64,000 nucleotides of DNA from Paenibacillus phoenicis. Lineage in GTDB: Bacteria > Bacillota > Bacilli > Paenibacillales > Paenibacillaceae. Shown one piece after another: positions 1 to 8,675 of the stretch (its first letter is position 1; the number at the start of each line of letters is the position of its first letter). The stretch lies in contig NZ_JAYERP010000001.1 of the NCBI RefSeq assembly GCF_034718895.1, positions 62,001 to 126,000 on the forward strand. The letters are read 5' to 3'. Made by a program: the position numbers and the translations under genes. A model generated the notes under the pieces. That model ran no database searches and was not told where the DNA came from. It saw only the letters and a list, made by a program, of their open reading frames with translations.

Positions 1-879
1 TTTGGCGTCGAAGCGGCGGTTCGGCAGGGCATCACCTTGACGGTGGATACCCAGGAAGTCCTGCAGGAGACGATCGCTTGCGCCAAAAAGCAAGGGTGTG
101 CAGCACGCATCCACTTGAAGGTGGATACCGGGATGTCCCGGATCGGCTTATCCAGCACCCGGGCGGTGATTGAGCTCGCTGAACTTGCGGCAGCGGCTGC
201 GCCCTTCGTCATCCTGGAAGGCGTGTTTACCCATTTCGCGGATGCGGACGGACCCGACCCGACGTATACGTGGGAGCAATTCGCCCGGTTCCAAGCTTGT
301 CTCGATGCCCTGGAGGCTCACGGATTGCACGTACCGATCAAGCACTGCTGCAACAGTGCTGCCGCGATGCGGTTCCCGCAAATGCATCTGGATCTCGTTC
401 GCATCGGGATCGCACTCTACGGGCTATATCCTTCGCCGCAGCTGCGGCTGCCGGAATATCCTTTGCAGCAGGCGATGCAGCTCAAGACGAAAATCGCTTC
501 GCTGCGGCGGATCAAGCCGGGCCAAACCGTCGGCTACGGCCGGACGTACCGGGCAGCCGAGGAGCGGCTGATCGCCACGGTTCCCATCGGATACGCCGAC
601 GGGCTGTCGCGGACGCTTTCGAACCGAGGGTTTGCGCTGGTTCGCGGACAGCGGGCGCCAATCATCGGCCGAGTGTGCATGGACCAGACGATGTTGGATG
701 TCACCGAGGTAGAGGGCGTCCAAGCGGGAGAGGAAGTGATCCTCTTTGGCGGAACGAGCGATACGGCGGCGATATCGATTGACGAGGTCGCCGATTGGAT
801 CGGAACGATCAACTATGAGGTCGTTTGTCAGCTCGGAGTCCGAGTCCCGCGCGTATATCCTCAAATCTTAAATATGTAA
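1..879 (+). CDS. alr: Alanine racemase, C-terminal part (5' end outside window)
   Basis: PLP enzyme interconverting L- and D-alanine for peptidoglycan. The reading frame is open from base 1, so the true start and the N-terminal PLP lysine lie outside the window. Visible family motifs are KVDTGMSRIG (carbamylated-lysine and Arg region), HCCNSAA, GYGRTYRA, and VPIGYADG, which holds the catalytic tyrosine that acts from the partner subunit of the dimer. RVCMDQTMLDV and the ending GVRVPRVYP are typical of the C-terminal beta domain. The protein ends normally and is followed by a strong terminator. Family identity is secure from the motifs; whether it is the housekeeping alr or a second paralogue cannot be told here. 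Confidence 0.95.
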   Translation, partial: FGVEAAVRQGITLTVDTQEVLQETIACAKKQGCAARIHLKVDTGMSRIGLSSTRAVIELAELAAAAAPFVILEGVFTHFADADGPDPTYTWEQFARFQACLDALEAHGLHVPIKHCCNSAAAMRFPQMHLDLVRIGIALYGLYPSPQLRLPEYPLQQAMQLKTKIASLRRIKPGQTVGYGRTYRAAEERLIATVPIGYADGLSRTLSNRGFALVRGQRAPIIGRVCMDQTMLDVTEVEGVQAGEEVILFGGTSDTAAISIDEVADWIGTINYEVVCQLGVRVPRVYPQILNM

Positions 880-928
880 GATTAGGTATCATGCTTATGG
901 CATCATAATCCAAGCTTCCGGTTTTCGT

Positions 929-967
929 AAAGAGGTTTTTGCGGTATTTCCCGTGAAAAACCTCTTT
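929..967 (+). terminator. Rho-independent terminator after alr
   Basis: A 12-bp perfect stem (AAAGAGGTTTTT at 929-940 with AAAAACCTCTTT at 956-967) ends in a T-rich tail. Confidence 0.85.
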
Positions 968-1117
968 TATGTCATATATCTTAACGTTGTATGCGGACAG
1001 GTTTCAAGTAGGAAAGGGGGGGAGCGGATTTCTCCTTGCGCGGCTTACATGATCCGGTCTAGAATTGGGGCATGAGTTCCTTTATTTAAAATCCAAACAT
1101 CGCAGGAGCGTGAGAGG

Positions 1118-2050
1118 ATGAAGTACAGAAGGTACGGAACGACCGGCAAGCAGGTGTCGGAAATCGGCTTTGGTGCTTGGCAGCTTGGCAACAAGCAGGA
1201 TTGGGCGGGGATGGAGGATGATGAGGCCATTCGGCTCGTGCACGAGGCGCTGGATCTTGGGGTGAACTTTTTTGATACCGCTCCCAATTACGGGCAAGGC
1301 AAAAGCGAGGTCTTACTCGGCAAAGCGTTGGAACGAAAACGGGACAAAGCGGTCATCAATACGAAGTTCGGTCATTCCCCGGAAGGGACCGATTATTCCG
1401 CATCTCAGATCCGCAATTCGGTGGAACGCAGCCTGATGCGGCTGCAAACCGATTATTTGGACTCGGTATTGATCCATAATCCGCCGTTTGATGTTCTGGA
1501 TGGTAAATACGGTCATTATCAAGTGCTGGAGGATCTGAAGGCGGAAGGCAAAATTCTGGCATATGGCGTGTCCGTCGATTCCAGCCGTGAGATGTTGGAG
1601 GCGCTGGAGCATTCTCAGCTTGGGGTTATGGAAGTGATGTTCAACATCTTTTATCAGGAAACAGCACAAGCGTTCCAGGCCGCACAGGAGAAAGATGTTG
1701 CGCTCATTATTAAGGTGCCGCTGGATTCCGGCTGGTTGTCGGGCAAATATGACGAGAACAGCTCGTTCTCCGGCGTGCGCAGCCGCTGGTCTCCGGAAGT
1801 GATTCAGACCCGTGCGAAGCTGGTGGAGCAAATTCGCTTCCTGGAAGATGAGCACACGACGATGACGATGGCGGCACTTCGTTTTATTTTGGCGTATCCT
1901 GAGGTGACAACGGTGATTCCCGGCGTCCGAAACAGCGCTCAGCTTCGTGAAAATGTAGCTGCAAGCAGCGCGCCTCTGCCGGAGGAATCACTGCGAAAAC
2001 TGCAAGAGCTATGGGAACGGGATATCCGCTTCAAATCGTTGGGCTGGTAA
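1118..2050 (+). CDS. Aldo/keto reductase
   Basis: A 310-residue soluble NAD(P)H-dependent oxidoreductase of the AKR TIM-barrel superfamily. The catalytic tetrad is visible: Asp53 and Tyr58 in DTAPNYGQGKSE, Lys83 in INTKFGHS, His120 in SVLIHNPP. The C-terminal IPGVRNSAQL stretch matches the cofactor-phosphate loop of the family. The ATG at 1118 is preceded by an AGGAG at suitable distance. Substrate cannot be inferred; relatives act on sugars and small carbonyls. The stop codon lies inside the first of three 20-bp tandem repeats leading directly into the MATE gene, so the two genes are probably cotranscribed. Confidence 0.9.
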   Translation: MKYRRYGTTGKQVSEIGFGAWQLGNKQDWAGMEDDEAIRLVHEALDLGVNFFDTAPNYGQGKSEVLLGKALERKRDKAVINTKFGHSPEGTDYSASQIRNSVERSLMRLQTDYLDSVLIHNPPFDVLDGKYGHYQVLEDLKAEGKILAYGVSVDSSREMLEALEHSQLGVMEVMFNIFYQETAQAFQAAQEKDVALIIKVPLDSGWLSGKYDENSSFSGVRSRWSPEVIQTRAKLVEQIRFLEDEHTTMTMAALRFILAYPEVTTVIPGVRNSAQLRENVAASSAPLPEESLRKLQELWERDIRFKSLGW

Positions 2051-2102
2051 GCAAACGTGAAGGCTAGTAAGCATACATGAAAGCTGGTACGCAAACATGA
2101 AA
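2043..2102 (+). repeat. Three 20-bp tandem repeats across a gene junction
   Basis: Three consecutive imperfect copies of GCTGGTAAGCAAACATGAAA occupy 2043-2062, 2063-2082 and 2083-2102. The first supplies the aldo/keto reductase stop codon (TAA, 2048-2050); the third supplies the MATE start codon (ATG, 2097). Copies differ from one another at only a few positions. Confidence 0.9.
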
Positions 2103-3464
2103 TTTCTGGTGCAGGATAAGGCATTTTATCGCAGCTTCTTCAGACTGACTCTGGTAATTGCTTTGCAAAACATCATTTCCTTTGGCGTCAACTTATCGGA
2201 CAATATCATGCTTGGCGGTTACAGCGAATCGGCCTTATCCGGAGTAGCTCTGGCCAACCAGATCCAGTTCCTGCTGCAAATGCTCGTGCTGGGCGTAGGG
2301 GAGGGCGTCGTCATCCTGTCGTCACGGGCATGGGGCGCGCGGGACATGGGGACCATCAAGCGGGTGGCCAGCATCGGGATGCGCCTGGCGCTGCTACTAG
2401 CGTTGCTGCTGTGGCTGGCGGTGTTCTTGTTCCCGCACGGATGCCTGTCTTTATTCACCAACGAGGACAGCGTCATCGCTGAAGGGGCCAAATATTTACG
2501 GATTATCGGCTTCTCCTATCTCTTTTTTGCGGCAACCAATCTGCTGCTCGCTTCCCTGCGCAGCGTGGAAACGGTCAGAGTTGGATTTATCCTCTCCGTA
2601 TCGACATTACTGATCAACGTCTGCCTGAACTATTTGCTGATTTACGGGCATTTTGGCTTTCCGGCTTGGGGCGTGCGCGGCTCGGCCGCAGCGACGTTAA
2701 CGGCCCGGATCATCGAGTTGGCCATCGTGGTGGGATATCTCAAACGGGTGGATCGCAAAATCCGGTTCGCGCTGCGGGACTTCTTCCAATTTGACCGGGG
2801 CACGTTCAAGCAATACCTTAGCGTGGGCTCCCCAATCCTGATGTCTAATGCCCTCTGGGGGCTGGCCATGGCGGTACAGTCCGGGATCTTGGGGCATATG
2901 GGGGAAGCAGCGATCGCCGCGAACAGCATCGCCACGACGGTCTTCCAAATCGTGTCGGTCGTCACGTACGCTTCGGCCAGTGCAACGGCCGTCATCATCG
3001 GGAAGACGATTGGCGCCGGACATCCGGAGAAAATCAAGCCATACGCCCAAACGCTGCAGGTGCTTTATGTGATCATCGGTTTGGGGACGGGGGCGGTGCT
3101 CTTCTTGATCAAAGACATGGTACTGGGATTTTATGCCATATCCCCGGCATCGAAGGATCTGGCCCTGCAGTTTATGACGGTGCTCTCCATTACGGCGGTA
3201 GGCACGGCTTACCAAATGCCGGCGCTGACGGGAATTGTGCGCAGCGGGGGAGATACGAAATTTGTGTTGTACAACGATTTTATCTTCATGTGGCTGATCG
3301 TGTTGCCTTCCGCCTTTCTATGCGCTGCGGTGTTGGGGTTATCGCCGCTGCTGACGTTTATCTGTCTTAAATCCGATCAGATTCTGAAATGCTTGGTGGC
3401 GATCGTGAAGGTGAATCGCTATCGGTGGATTCGGACGTTTGGAAACCCGGAGCCTCGAGCATAA
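2097..3464 (+). CDS. MATE-family multidrug/toxin exporter
   Basis: A 455-residue, roughly 12-helix inner-membrane antiporter of the MATE superfamily, expected to export drugs or metabolites with Na+ or H+. Hydrophobic segments run the whole length; typical stretches are SDNIMLGGYSES in the first helix pair and the pseudo-repeated second half beginning near residue 240 (SVGSPILMSNALWG). The start is the ATG inside the third copy of the preceding 20-bp repeat; the upstream ribosome site is weak (GGTACG), so translation may depend on coupling to the gene before it. The end is followed by a strong bidirectional terminator. Confidence 0.88.
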   Translation: MKFLVQDKAFYRSFFRLTLVIALQNIISFGVNLSDNIMLGGYSESALSGVALANQIQFLLQMLVLGVGEGVVILSSRAWGARDMGTIKRVASIGMRLALLLALLLWLAVFLFPHGCLSLFTNEDSVIAEGAKYLRIIGFSYLFFAATNLLLASLRSVETVRVGFILSVSTLLINVCLNYLLIYGHFGFPAWGVRGSAAATLTARIIELAIVVGYLKRVDRKIRFALRDFFQFDRGTFKQYLSVGSPILMSNALWGLAMAVQSGILGHMGEAAIAANSIATTVFQIVSVVTYASASATAVIIGKTIGAGHPEKIKPYAQTLQVLYVIIGLGTGAVLFLIKDMVLGFYAISPASKDLALQFMTVLSITAVGTAYQMPALTGIVRSGGDTKFVLYNDFIFMWLIVLPSAFLCAAVLGLSPLLTFICLKSDQILKCLVAIVKVNRYRWIRTFGNPEPRA

Positions 3465-3476
3465 ACTCCACATAAC

Positions 3477-3534
3477 AAAGAAAGGACCGCGATCGTCCGG
3501 CTGCTGCCGGACCCATGCGGTCCTTTCTTTTTTT
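3477..3534. terminator. Bidirectional terminator between convergent genes
   Basis: Fourteen-bp perfect stem AAAGAAAGGACCGC / GCGGTCCTTTCTTT (3477-3490 and 3517-3530) followed by T residues. It serves the MATE gene on one strand and, read from the other, the SLH protein gene. Confidence 0.85.
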
Positions 3535-3547
3535 CATATCATGCGGG

Positions 3548-4483
3548 TTATTTCGATTGGGCGCCCAGCACCGGCTGGTATCCGGCCGGAATGTACGTGA
3601 CGGCCTTCACCTCGGAAATGACCTGAGGATAAAATTGTCCTGGCTGAGGCTCTACGACGCGATAGTCGATGATCGCCTTGCCGTCTTTAAAGGAGATATT
3701 CGACACTTCCAGGCCGTAGCCCGGATGCGGCGCCATCGCCGTGATCTTCACTTTCGTCACGTCACTGGTGATTTTGTCTGTGCTCACTCCAAAATCGTAC
3801 AGGCCGGGAATCGGGTTCACAATCGGCTCATTGTCTTTGATAAATTGCAGCGTCCGATCAAGCATGCCTGCGGCTTCACTGCGGGAGATCGGTTGCTTCG
3901 GTCCGAAGTTGCCCTTCTTATCCAGGGTGACGATTTTGGCTTTCAGAAGCGCTTGAATGCTGTTCATATAGTCTTTGTTGATTTGCTTCTCATCATTGAT
4001 GGACAAATATTGCATCGTAAACGCGTATTCGCCCTTCGTGCTCAGCGCTTTGAACAGCCAGTGGCTGAATTGCTCCTTCGTCACTTTGGCGGCCGGGTTG
4101 ATGTCCTTCGGAATGTCCAGCCCGTAGTAGTTCGCGATCACGAAGGCTTCGGAATACCAAGCGTTATCTTTCACCTTGGTGTAATAGTTGCTGGCTTTTG
4201 GCAATTGGATGAACCGGACCGTATCGAAGTTCAGGTCCAGCGTTTTCACGATCAGAGAGACGGCTGCAGCACCCGTCAGCTTCTGGGCCGGGTAGTAACG
4301 ACCGTGAAGGCCGCCTTTAATGATCCCCAGCTTCTCCAGGCGTTCGATCGCCTTCTGCTCCTTGTCGCCTTTAATGTCGCTGAAAGCTGAGGCCGTACCG
4401 CCAAACATCATCGTGAACGCGATGACCATTAGCAGCGTCAGCTTTGAAAGTTTAGAGAAAGAGAAAGTTCTTTTCGGTTTCAT
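3548..4483 (-). CDS. Secreted S-layer-homology (SLH) domain protein
   Basis: About 311 residues, exported: a basic N-terminus and a hydrophobic segment ending GTASA form a signal peptide. Two to three SLH-like repeats follow (FSDIKGDKEQKAIERLEKLG...GGLHGRYYPAQKLT; YYGLDIPKDINPAAKVTKEQ; FGPKQPISRSEAAGMLDR), which usually anchor proteins to pyruvylated cell-wall polymer. The C-terminal about 90 residues carry no motif I recognise. The ATG at 4483 is preferred over an in-frame TTG six bases upstream because AGGAGG lies 10 bases before it. It converges on the MATE gene through a shared terminator. Confidence 0.8.
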   Translation of the reverse strand: MKPKRTFSFSKLSKLTLLMVIAFTMMFGGTASAFSDIKGDKEQKAIERLEKLGIIKGGLHGRYYPAQKLTGAAAVSLIVKTLDLNFDTVRFIQLPKASNYYTKVKDNAWYSEAFVIANYYGLDIPKDINPAAKVTKEQFSHWLFKALSTKGEYAFTMQYLSINDEKQINKDYMNSIQALLKAKIVTLDKKGNFGPKQPISRSEAAGMLDRTLQFIKDNEPIVNPIPGLYDFGVSTDKITSDVTKVKITAMAPHPGYGLEVSNISFKDGKAIIDYRVVEPQPGQFYPQVISEVKAVTYIPAGYQPVLGAQSK

Positions 4484-4671
4484 TCGCAAAATCCCTCCTG
4501 GAAACAGTAGTGAGTTAAACGCATCCGATCCGTCGGCTGCTCTGCTCTTGCGCAGCGTCCGGCGAGGCTTTGGGTATCATTTCCCTCCTTCCGGATTCAG
4601 TTTGGTTTAACCCTTTGACGCAGGAAGGGCTGCAGATGTTTCAAAGAATCTCCCATTTTTTGCGAAAAGTC

Positions 4672-5454
4672 TCAGTTAATCAGTCCCGCATAACGCAGCC
4701 CCTGACGGATACCGCCCTCATCCACGGCAGCTGTGACATAATCGGCATAAGGCAGCAGCTCCGGATAGGAATTGCCCATGGCGATCCCCAACCCTACTTC
4801 CTGCAGCATTTCCTTATCATTCAAACCGTCCCCGAAGGCTACAGCAGCGGACAGGGGGATGCCGAGACGCTCCAGCATGGCTGCGATGCCTATCGCCTTG
4901 GAGCCGCCGCGGAGCGTCACATCCATCGCTTTCGGGTGCCAACGGATCAGACGCAAGTCCTCGAATTGCCCATCGTACAGCGCTTCGTCCTGCTCCTCAC
5001 AATGCAGAAAGGCTTGATACACCGGGGATTTGCTCCAAAATTCCGGATCGAATCCCGGATGCTCGACCTTCAGGGAATTAATGGATTCCACGACAAAGGG
5101 GTGAGCCTCGGTATTGGCGCAGTAGCGTTCATGCCCCTGAAACACCAGCGGATGCTGATGACGTCCGGCCAGCTCGACGAGCTTCCGGAGACTTTGCGCG
5201 GGCAGGGGCCGCTGGAGCAGCGGCTCGCCCCGGTAGACGACGTAAGCGCCGTTCAGACTGACGAAGGATTCGATGTCCAGCAGCTTGGCGATCGGTTCAA
5301 AAAAATACGGCGCCCGCCCGGTCGCAATGACCGGCTCGATACCGTTTGCTTTTAGTTCAGCGATGGCCTGGATTGTATCCTGAGGGACTTGCTTGTCCTC
5401 GTTCAGCAGCGTGCCGTCGAGATCAAAGAAGACGATTTTGTAGTTGTTGTTCAT
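4672..5454 (-). CDS. Cof-type HAD-IIB sugar-phosphate/flavin phosphatase
   Basis: A 260-residue cytoplasmic Mg2+-dependent phosphatase of the Cof/YidA subfamily. Motif I is FFDLDGTLLN with nucleophile Asp11 and acid/base Asp13; motif II Thr lies in PVIATGRAP; motif IV is AFGDGLNDKEML, with the characteristic GNSYPELL stretch after it. The C2 cap between motifs II and III is of family size. These enzymes dephosphorylate sugar phosphates or related metabolites, usually with broad specificity, so no substrate is assigned. It stands alone, facing the same way as the SLH gene and away from the esterase. Confidence 0.88.
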   Translation of the reverse strand: MNNNYKIVFFDLDGTLLNEDKQVPQDTIQAIAELKANGIEPVIATGRAPYFFEPIAKLLDIESFVSLNGAYVVYRGEPLLQRPLPAQSLRKLVELAGRHQHPLVFQGHERYCANTEAHPFVVESINSLKVEHPGFDPEFWSKSPVYQAFLHCEEQDEALYDGQFEDLRLIRWHPKAMDVTLRGGSKAIGIAAMLERLGIPLSAAVAFGDGLNDKEMLQEVGLGIAMGNSYPELLPYADYVTAAVDEGGIRQGLRYAGLIN

Positions 5455-5550
5455 CTGTATGGCTCCTATCCGTTCGTTTTTTTTATCTTCATCTATAAAA
5501 ATAGTGTACCATGGGCACGCAAACTGGTCATACTTCTCCTTCCTCTTGTA

Positions 5551-5565
5551 TAGAAAGCGTTGTCA
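5551..5565 (+). promoter_or_regulatory. Probable CcpA (cre) site before the acetyl esterase
   Basis: TAGAAAGCGTTGTCA fits the cre consensus WTGNAANCGNWNNCW at all but one position. It lies about 90 bp before the esterase start, a position compatible with catabolite repression. Confidence 0.5.
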
Positions 5566-5652
5566 AGCTATACTGTGAGCGATGGCCCGGCAACTGCTAC
5601 AGTTCAGCCGGACGGTAAAATTAGACCCTATTGTGGAGAGAGGAAGAGGTCA

Positions 5653-6612
5653 ATGCCGGTTATCGACAAGCCTTTGGACGAGTTACGCAAGTACAAAGGA
5701 ATGAACCCGAAGCTGCCGGATTTCGACGCTTATTGGGAGGTCGCGCTGCGGGAAATGCGCGCGGTTGATCCGCAGGTGCGATTGGAAAAGGCCGAATATC
5801 AGCTGCCGGGTGTGGAATGTTATCATCTTTATTTTACCGGGGTAAAGGGAGCCCGCATCCATGCGCAATACGTGCGTCCGGCTAAATCGGATGGCCCGGC
5901 GCCGGCCGTGATCCTGTTCCACGGTTATTCCGGGAATGCCGGGGACTGGACCGAGAAGCTGGGGTACGCCTCGCTGGGCTTCCATGTCTTTGCGATGGAC
6001 TGCCGCGGCCAAGGCGGCAAATCGGAGGATGTCGGCGGAACGATCGGCAATACGCTGCAAGGCCACATCATCCGCGGGGTAGACGGGGATCCGCAAAATA
6101 TGTTGTTCCGCCATATTTTCCTGGATGCCGTGCAATTGACGGGGATCGCGATGGATATGCCGGAGATCGACGAGAATCGCGTTGGCGTTACCGGTTGGTC
6201 GCAAGGCGGCGGGATCACGTTAGCTTGCGCAGCGCTGGAGCCGCGGGTTCGCCGGGCTGCTCCAGTTTATCCGTTCCTCTCCGATTACCGCCGGGTATGG
6301 GAGATGGATTTGGCCAAAAACGCATACGAGGAGCTGCGTTTGTATTTCCGCCGCTTCGATCCGCAGCATGAGCGGGAGGAGGAGCTGTTTGCCAAGCTAG
6401 GCTACATTGACGTGCACCATCTGGCCAGCCGCATTCAAGCCGAAGTGCTGATGGGCGTTGGATTGATGGACGAGATTTGCCCGCCGTCCACGCAATTTGC
6501 CGCATACAACGCGATTACTTCGCCGAAGAAGCTGGAAATCTACCCGGATTTCGGTCATGAAGGGCTGCCGGGAATGCACGATAAGATCGTTCAGTTTATG
6601 CTTGGGATGTAA
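5653..6612 (+). CDS. CE7 acetylxylan esterase / cephalosporin-C deacetylase
   Basis: A 319-residue cytoplasmic alpha/beta hydrolase of carbohydrate esterase family 7, which removes acetyl groups from imported acetylated xylo-oligosaccharides and also deacetylates cephalosporin C. Catalytic triad: Ser183 in GWSQGG, Asp273 in GLMDEICPP, His302 in DFGHEG. The CE7 signature RGQGG (119-122) and ILFHGYSGN are present, and length matches the family. The frame is open 93 bases further upstream, but the ATG at 5653 follows GAGGAAGAGG and gives the standard CE7 N-terminus. A cre-like box upstream agrees with a role in plant polysaccharide use. Confidence 0.92.
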   Translation: MPVIDKPLDELRKYKGMNPKLPDFDAYWEVALREMRAVDPQVRLEKAEYQLPGVECYHLYFTGVKGARIHAQYVRPAKSDGPAPAVILFHGYSGNAGDWTEKLGYASLGFHVFAMDCRGQGGKSEDVGGTIGNTLQGHIIRGVDGDPQNMLFRHIFLDAVQLTGIAMDMPEIDENRVGVTGWSQGGGITLACAALEPRVRRAAPVYPFLSDYRRVWEMDLAKNAYEELRLYFRRFDPQHEREEELFAKLGYIDVHHLASRIQAEVLMGVGLMDEICPPSTQFAAYNAITSPKKLEIYPDFGHEGLPGMHDKIVQFMLGM

Positions 6613-6677
6613 TGTAAGTCTGCCGTGAAAAAAAGCAGGCACACAGGCCGACGGATAGGCAGAAAGGAGCGGTGTTC

Positions 6678-8285
6678 GTGACAGGCACGTTATTTATCAA
6701 CGGGAGAATCCAAACGTTGGAGCAGAGCGGACTCTCCGAGAAAGAAGCGGATGCGATATACGTGGAGAATGGGCGCATTCGCGCCATCGGGAGGACGGCA
6801 GAGCTCAAGCTGCAGCTGGCGGGCCGGGCGGTGCGTACCGTCGACTGGGAAGGGGCCGTGGTGCTCCCCGGCTTAACCGACTCGCATATGCACCTGTCCA
6901 TGCACGGCATGAAGCTCGCCATGCTTGATTTCAGCGGCGTCACTTCGAAGGAGGAGATGCTGCGCCTCGTGCGGGAGCGCGCTGCCGTGACGCCGCCCGG
7001 CGAGTGGATTCTCGGCTTGAATTGGGACGAGAATCGGTTCGTGCCTGCCGCTGCGCCAACGCTGGAGGAGCTGGATGCGGCCAGCGACCGCCATCCGATC
7101 TTCCTGACGCGCACCTGCTTCCATGCGTATCTGGCCAACTCCGAGGCGTTTCGCCGCGCGGGGATTACGGCGGATACGCCGGATCCGGAAGCTGGCGCTT
7201 ACGGCAGAGACGAGGACGGCCGCTTAAACGGCTGGGTGTATGAGGAGGCGTCGGTGCCGTTCACCCGGGCGCAGCCCGAACCGGACTACGCCGCGAAGAA
7301 GGACGCCATCCGCCGCGCCTGGCTCGACGCGCTGCGCCTTGGGCTCACAGCTGCCCATACCGAGGACCTGCGGTTTCTAGGCAGCATCGAGACGATGCGG
7401 CGGATTTGCCGCGAGCTGCGCGAGGAAGGGATCGCCTTCCGCACCCACCAGCTGCTGTACTATCCGTTCCTGGAGGAGGCGGAAGAGCTTGGGGTGCGGG
7501 CCGGCGACGGCGATGACTGGCTGCGCATCGGTGCGGTGAAGCTGTTCGCCGACGGAGCGATCGGCGGCCGCACCGCGCTGCTAAAGCAGCCGTACAGCGA
7601 TGCGCCGCACACCCGGGGCATGGCGATCCATCCGGAGGAGCGGCTCGCCGAGATCGTGCGCGAGGCGCGGCGGCAGGGCTTCCCGATCGCCGTGCACGCG
7701 ATCGGCGACGGCGGCGCCGATCTCACGCTGCGCGCGATGGAGGCGCAGCCGCTGATCTCCGGCAGCCGGCTCCCGGACCGGCTGATCCATGCGCAGGTGC
7801 TGGACGCCGGGCTCGTCCAGCGCATGGCCGCGCTGCCGCTCGCGGCGGATATCCAGCCGCGGTTCGTGGCCAGCGACTTCCCCTGGGTGCTGGAGCGGGT
7901 GGGGGAAGGGCGTACGGAGTACCTGTACGCCTGGAAGAAGCTGCTGGCGGCCGGAATCGCCTGCGCCGGCGGCAGCGACGCGCCAATTGAGCCGCTCAGC
8001 CCGTTCCTCGGGCTGCATGCGGCGGTGACCCGGCGGGCGCCGGAGGAGACGCACGAGGGCTATCTGCCCGAGGAGAAGCTGACGACGGCGGAGGCCTTGG
8101 CGCTCTTTACCCGCGGCAGTGCACAGGCCGCCGGGGAAGCGGAGGAGCGCGGGGAGATCGCCGTGGGGAAAGCCGGGGATTTTACGGTCATCGACCGGGA
8201 GATCGAAGGCGACCCCGAGCAGCTTCTCCAAGTCCAGGTGCGGATGACCATCGTCAACGGGGAGATCGGTTACCGGGCGCCATAG
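6678..8285 (+). CDS. YtcJ-like metal-dependent amidohydrolase
   Basis: About 535 residues, amidohydrolase superfamily, related to the YtcJ/LAF3 branch. Zinc-binding motif DSHMHLSMHG is near residue 70; further metal or active-site motifs are VKLFADGAIGGRTA, HAIGDGG and GGSDAPIEPLSPF. The N- and C-terminal beta sandwich is typical (TLFINGRIQTL, DFTVIDREIEGDPEQLL). GTG at 6678 is favoured because AAAGGAG lies 8 bases before it; an in-frame GTG at 6672 would be too close. The gene is markedly GC-rich. Natural substrate unknown; family members hydrolyse diverse C-N bonds. A fragment resembling the tail of a chemotaxis receptor gene starts immediately after its stop. Confidence 0.88.
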   Translation: MTGTLFINGRIQTLEQSGLSEKEADAIYVENGRIRAIGRTAELKLQLAGRAVRTVDWEGAVVLPGLTDSHMHLSMHGMKLAMLDFSGVTSKEEMLRLVRERAAVTPPGEWILGLNWDENRFVPAAAPTLEELDAASDRHPIFLTRTCFHAYLANSEAFRRAGITADTPDPEAGAYGRDEDGRLNGWVYEEASVPFTRAQPEPDYAAKKDAIRRAWLDALRLGLTAAHTEDLRFLGSIETMRRICRELREEGIAFRTHQLLYYPFLEEAEELGVRAGDGDDWLRIGAVKLFADGAIGGRTALLKQPYSDAPHTRGMAIHPEERLAEIVREARRQGFPIAVHAIGDGGADLTLRAMEAQPLISGSRLPDRLIHAQVLDAGLVQRMAALPLAADIQPRFVASDFPWVLERVGEGRTEYLYAWKKLLAAGIACAGGSDAPIEPLSPFLGLHAAVTRRAPEETHEGYLPEEKLTTAEALALFTRGSAQAAGEAEERGEIAVGKAGDFTVIDREIEGDPEQLLQVQVRMTIVNGEIGYRAP

Positions 8286-8335
8286 ACTTGCACGGTGAAG
8301 CCGGAGGTCATGTCCAGCAACTTGTTCCGCTGTTG
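8286..8335 (-). pseudogene. Displaced 3'-end remnant of a chemotaxis receptor gene
   Basis: On the minus strand this stretch encodes [11 protein letters not shown], matching the receptor gene at 10268-12097, whose last codons read [11 protein letters not shown]. Twenty-one bases are identical (8295-8315 and 10275-10295). In the remnant the stop codon is lost and the frame runs on. It is either a relic of a second receptor gene or a duplication scar linked to the mobile DNA in between. Confidence 0.7.
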
Positions 8336-8362
8336 AGCCTTCCCACTCCCCTCTCGCGCCTA

Positions 8363-8562
8363 ATGTATATGAAAAATCGAATACAATTTAACGATTTGGG
8401 CGGATTTAAGGGAATCTATATGAAATTTCATATACATTTGCTCATTTCCGAGAGAAACAGCCTAAATCTATATGAAAAACCGAATAGATTCCCTTTTTTT
8501 CTTCGTTGGCACCATTTTATATATGAAATTTCGAATAGATTTCCGATATGACCTAAAGAAGC
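8363..8562 (+). repeat. 200-bp four-unit intergenic repeat, copy A
   Basis: Four near-palindromic 20-bp units (type TATATGAAAWWTCGAATAC) start at 8365, 8416, 8468 and 8519, spacing 51, 52 and 51 bp. The second contains a perfect 18-bp palindrome, TATATGAAATTTCATATA. An inverted copy of identical length and spacing lies at 27023-27222. A 62-codon frame (ATG 8363, stop ending 8551) runs through it and is also open in the other copy. Confidence 0.9.
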
Positions 8563-8600
8563 CGTCCCAGGGAGCTTGAACTCCCGGGACGGCTTTCTTT
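8560..8600. terminator. Strong hairpin, probable terminator
   Basis: Stem AGCCGTCCC / GGGACGGCT extended by GGGAG / CTCCC with one bulged A, loop CTTGAA, followed by TTTCTTT. It abuts repeat copy A and precedes the insertion element. Confidence 0.75.
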
Positions 8601-8675
8601 GACATTATAGAATTTATAAATTTTGGGGTGGGAGCAGGTCTTCCGCCTGATTTCTGTTTTTGGTAAGGTTAGGAT

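Noticed and set aside
3515..4390. 291-codon plus-strand frame opposite the SLH protein
   Set aside because: Shadow of the SLH gene, which has a signal peptide, a ribosome site and known repeats.
4570..5355. 261-codon plus-strand frame opposite the HAD phosphatase
   Set aside because: Shadow frame; the minus strand has intact HAD motifs.
8363..8562. CRISPR-like array (four 20-bp units at regular spacing)
   Set aside because: The sequences between units are shared with the second copy at 27023-27222, units diverge from each other, and no cas genes occur in the window.
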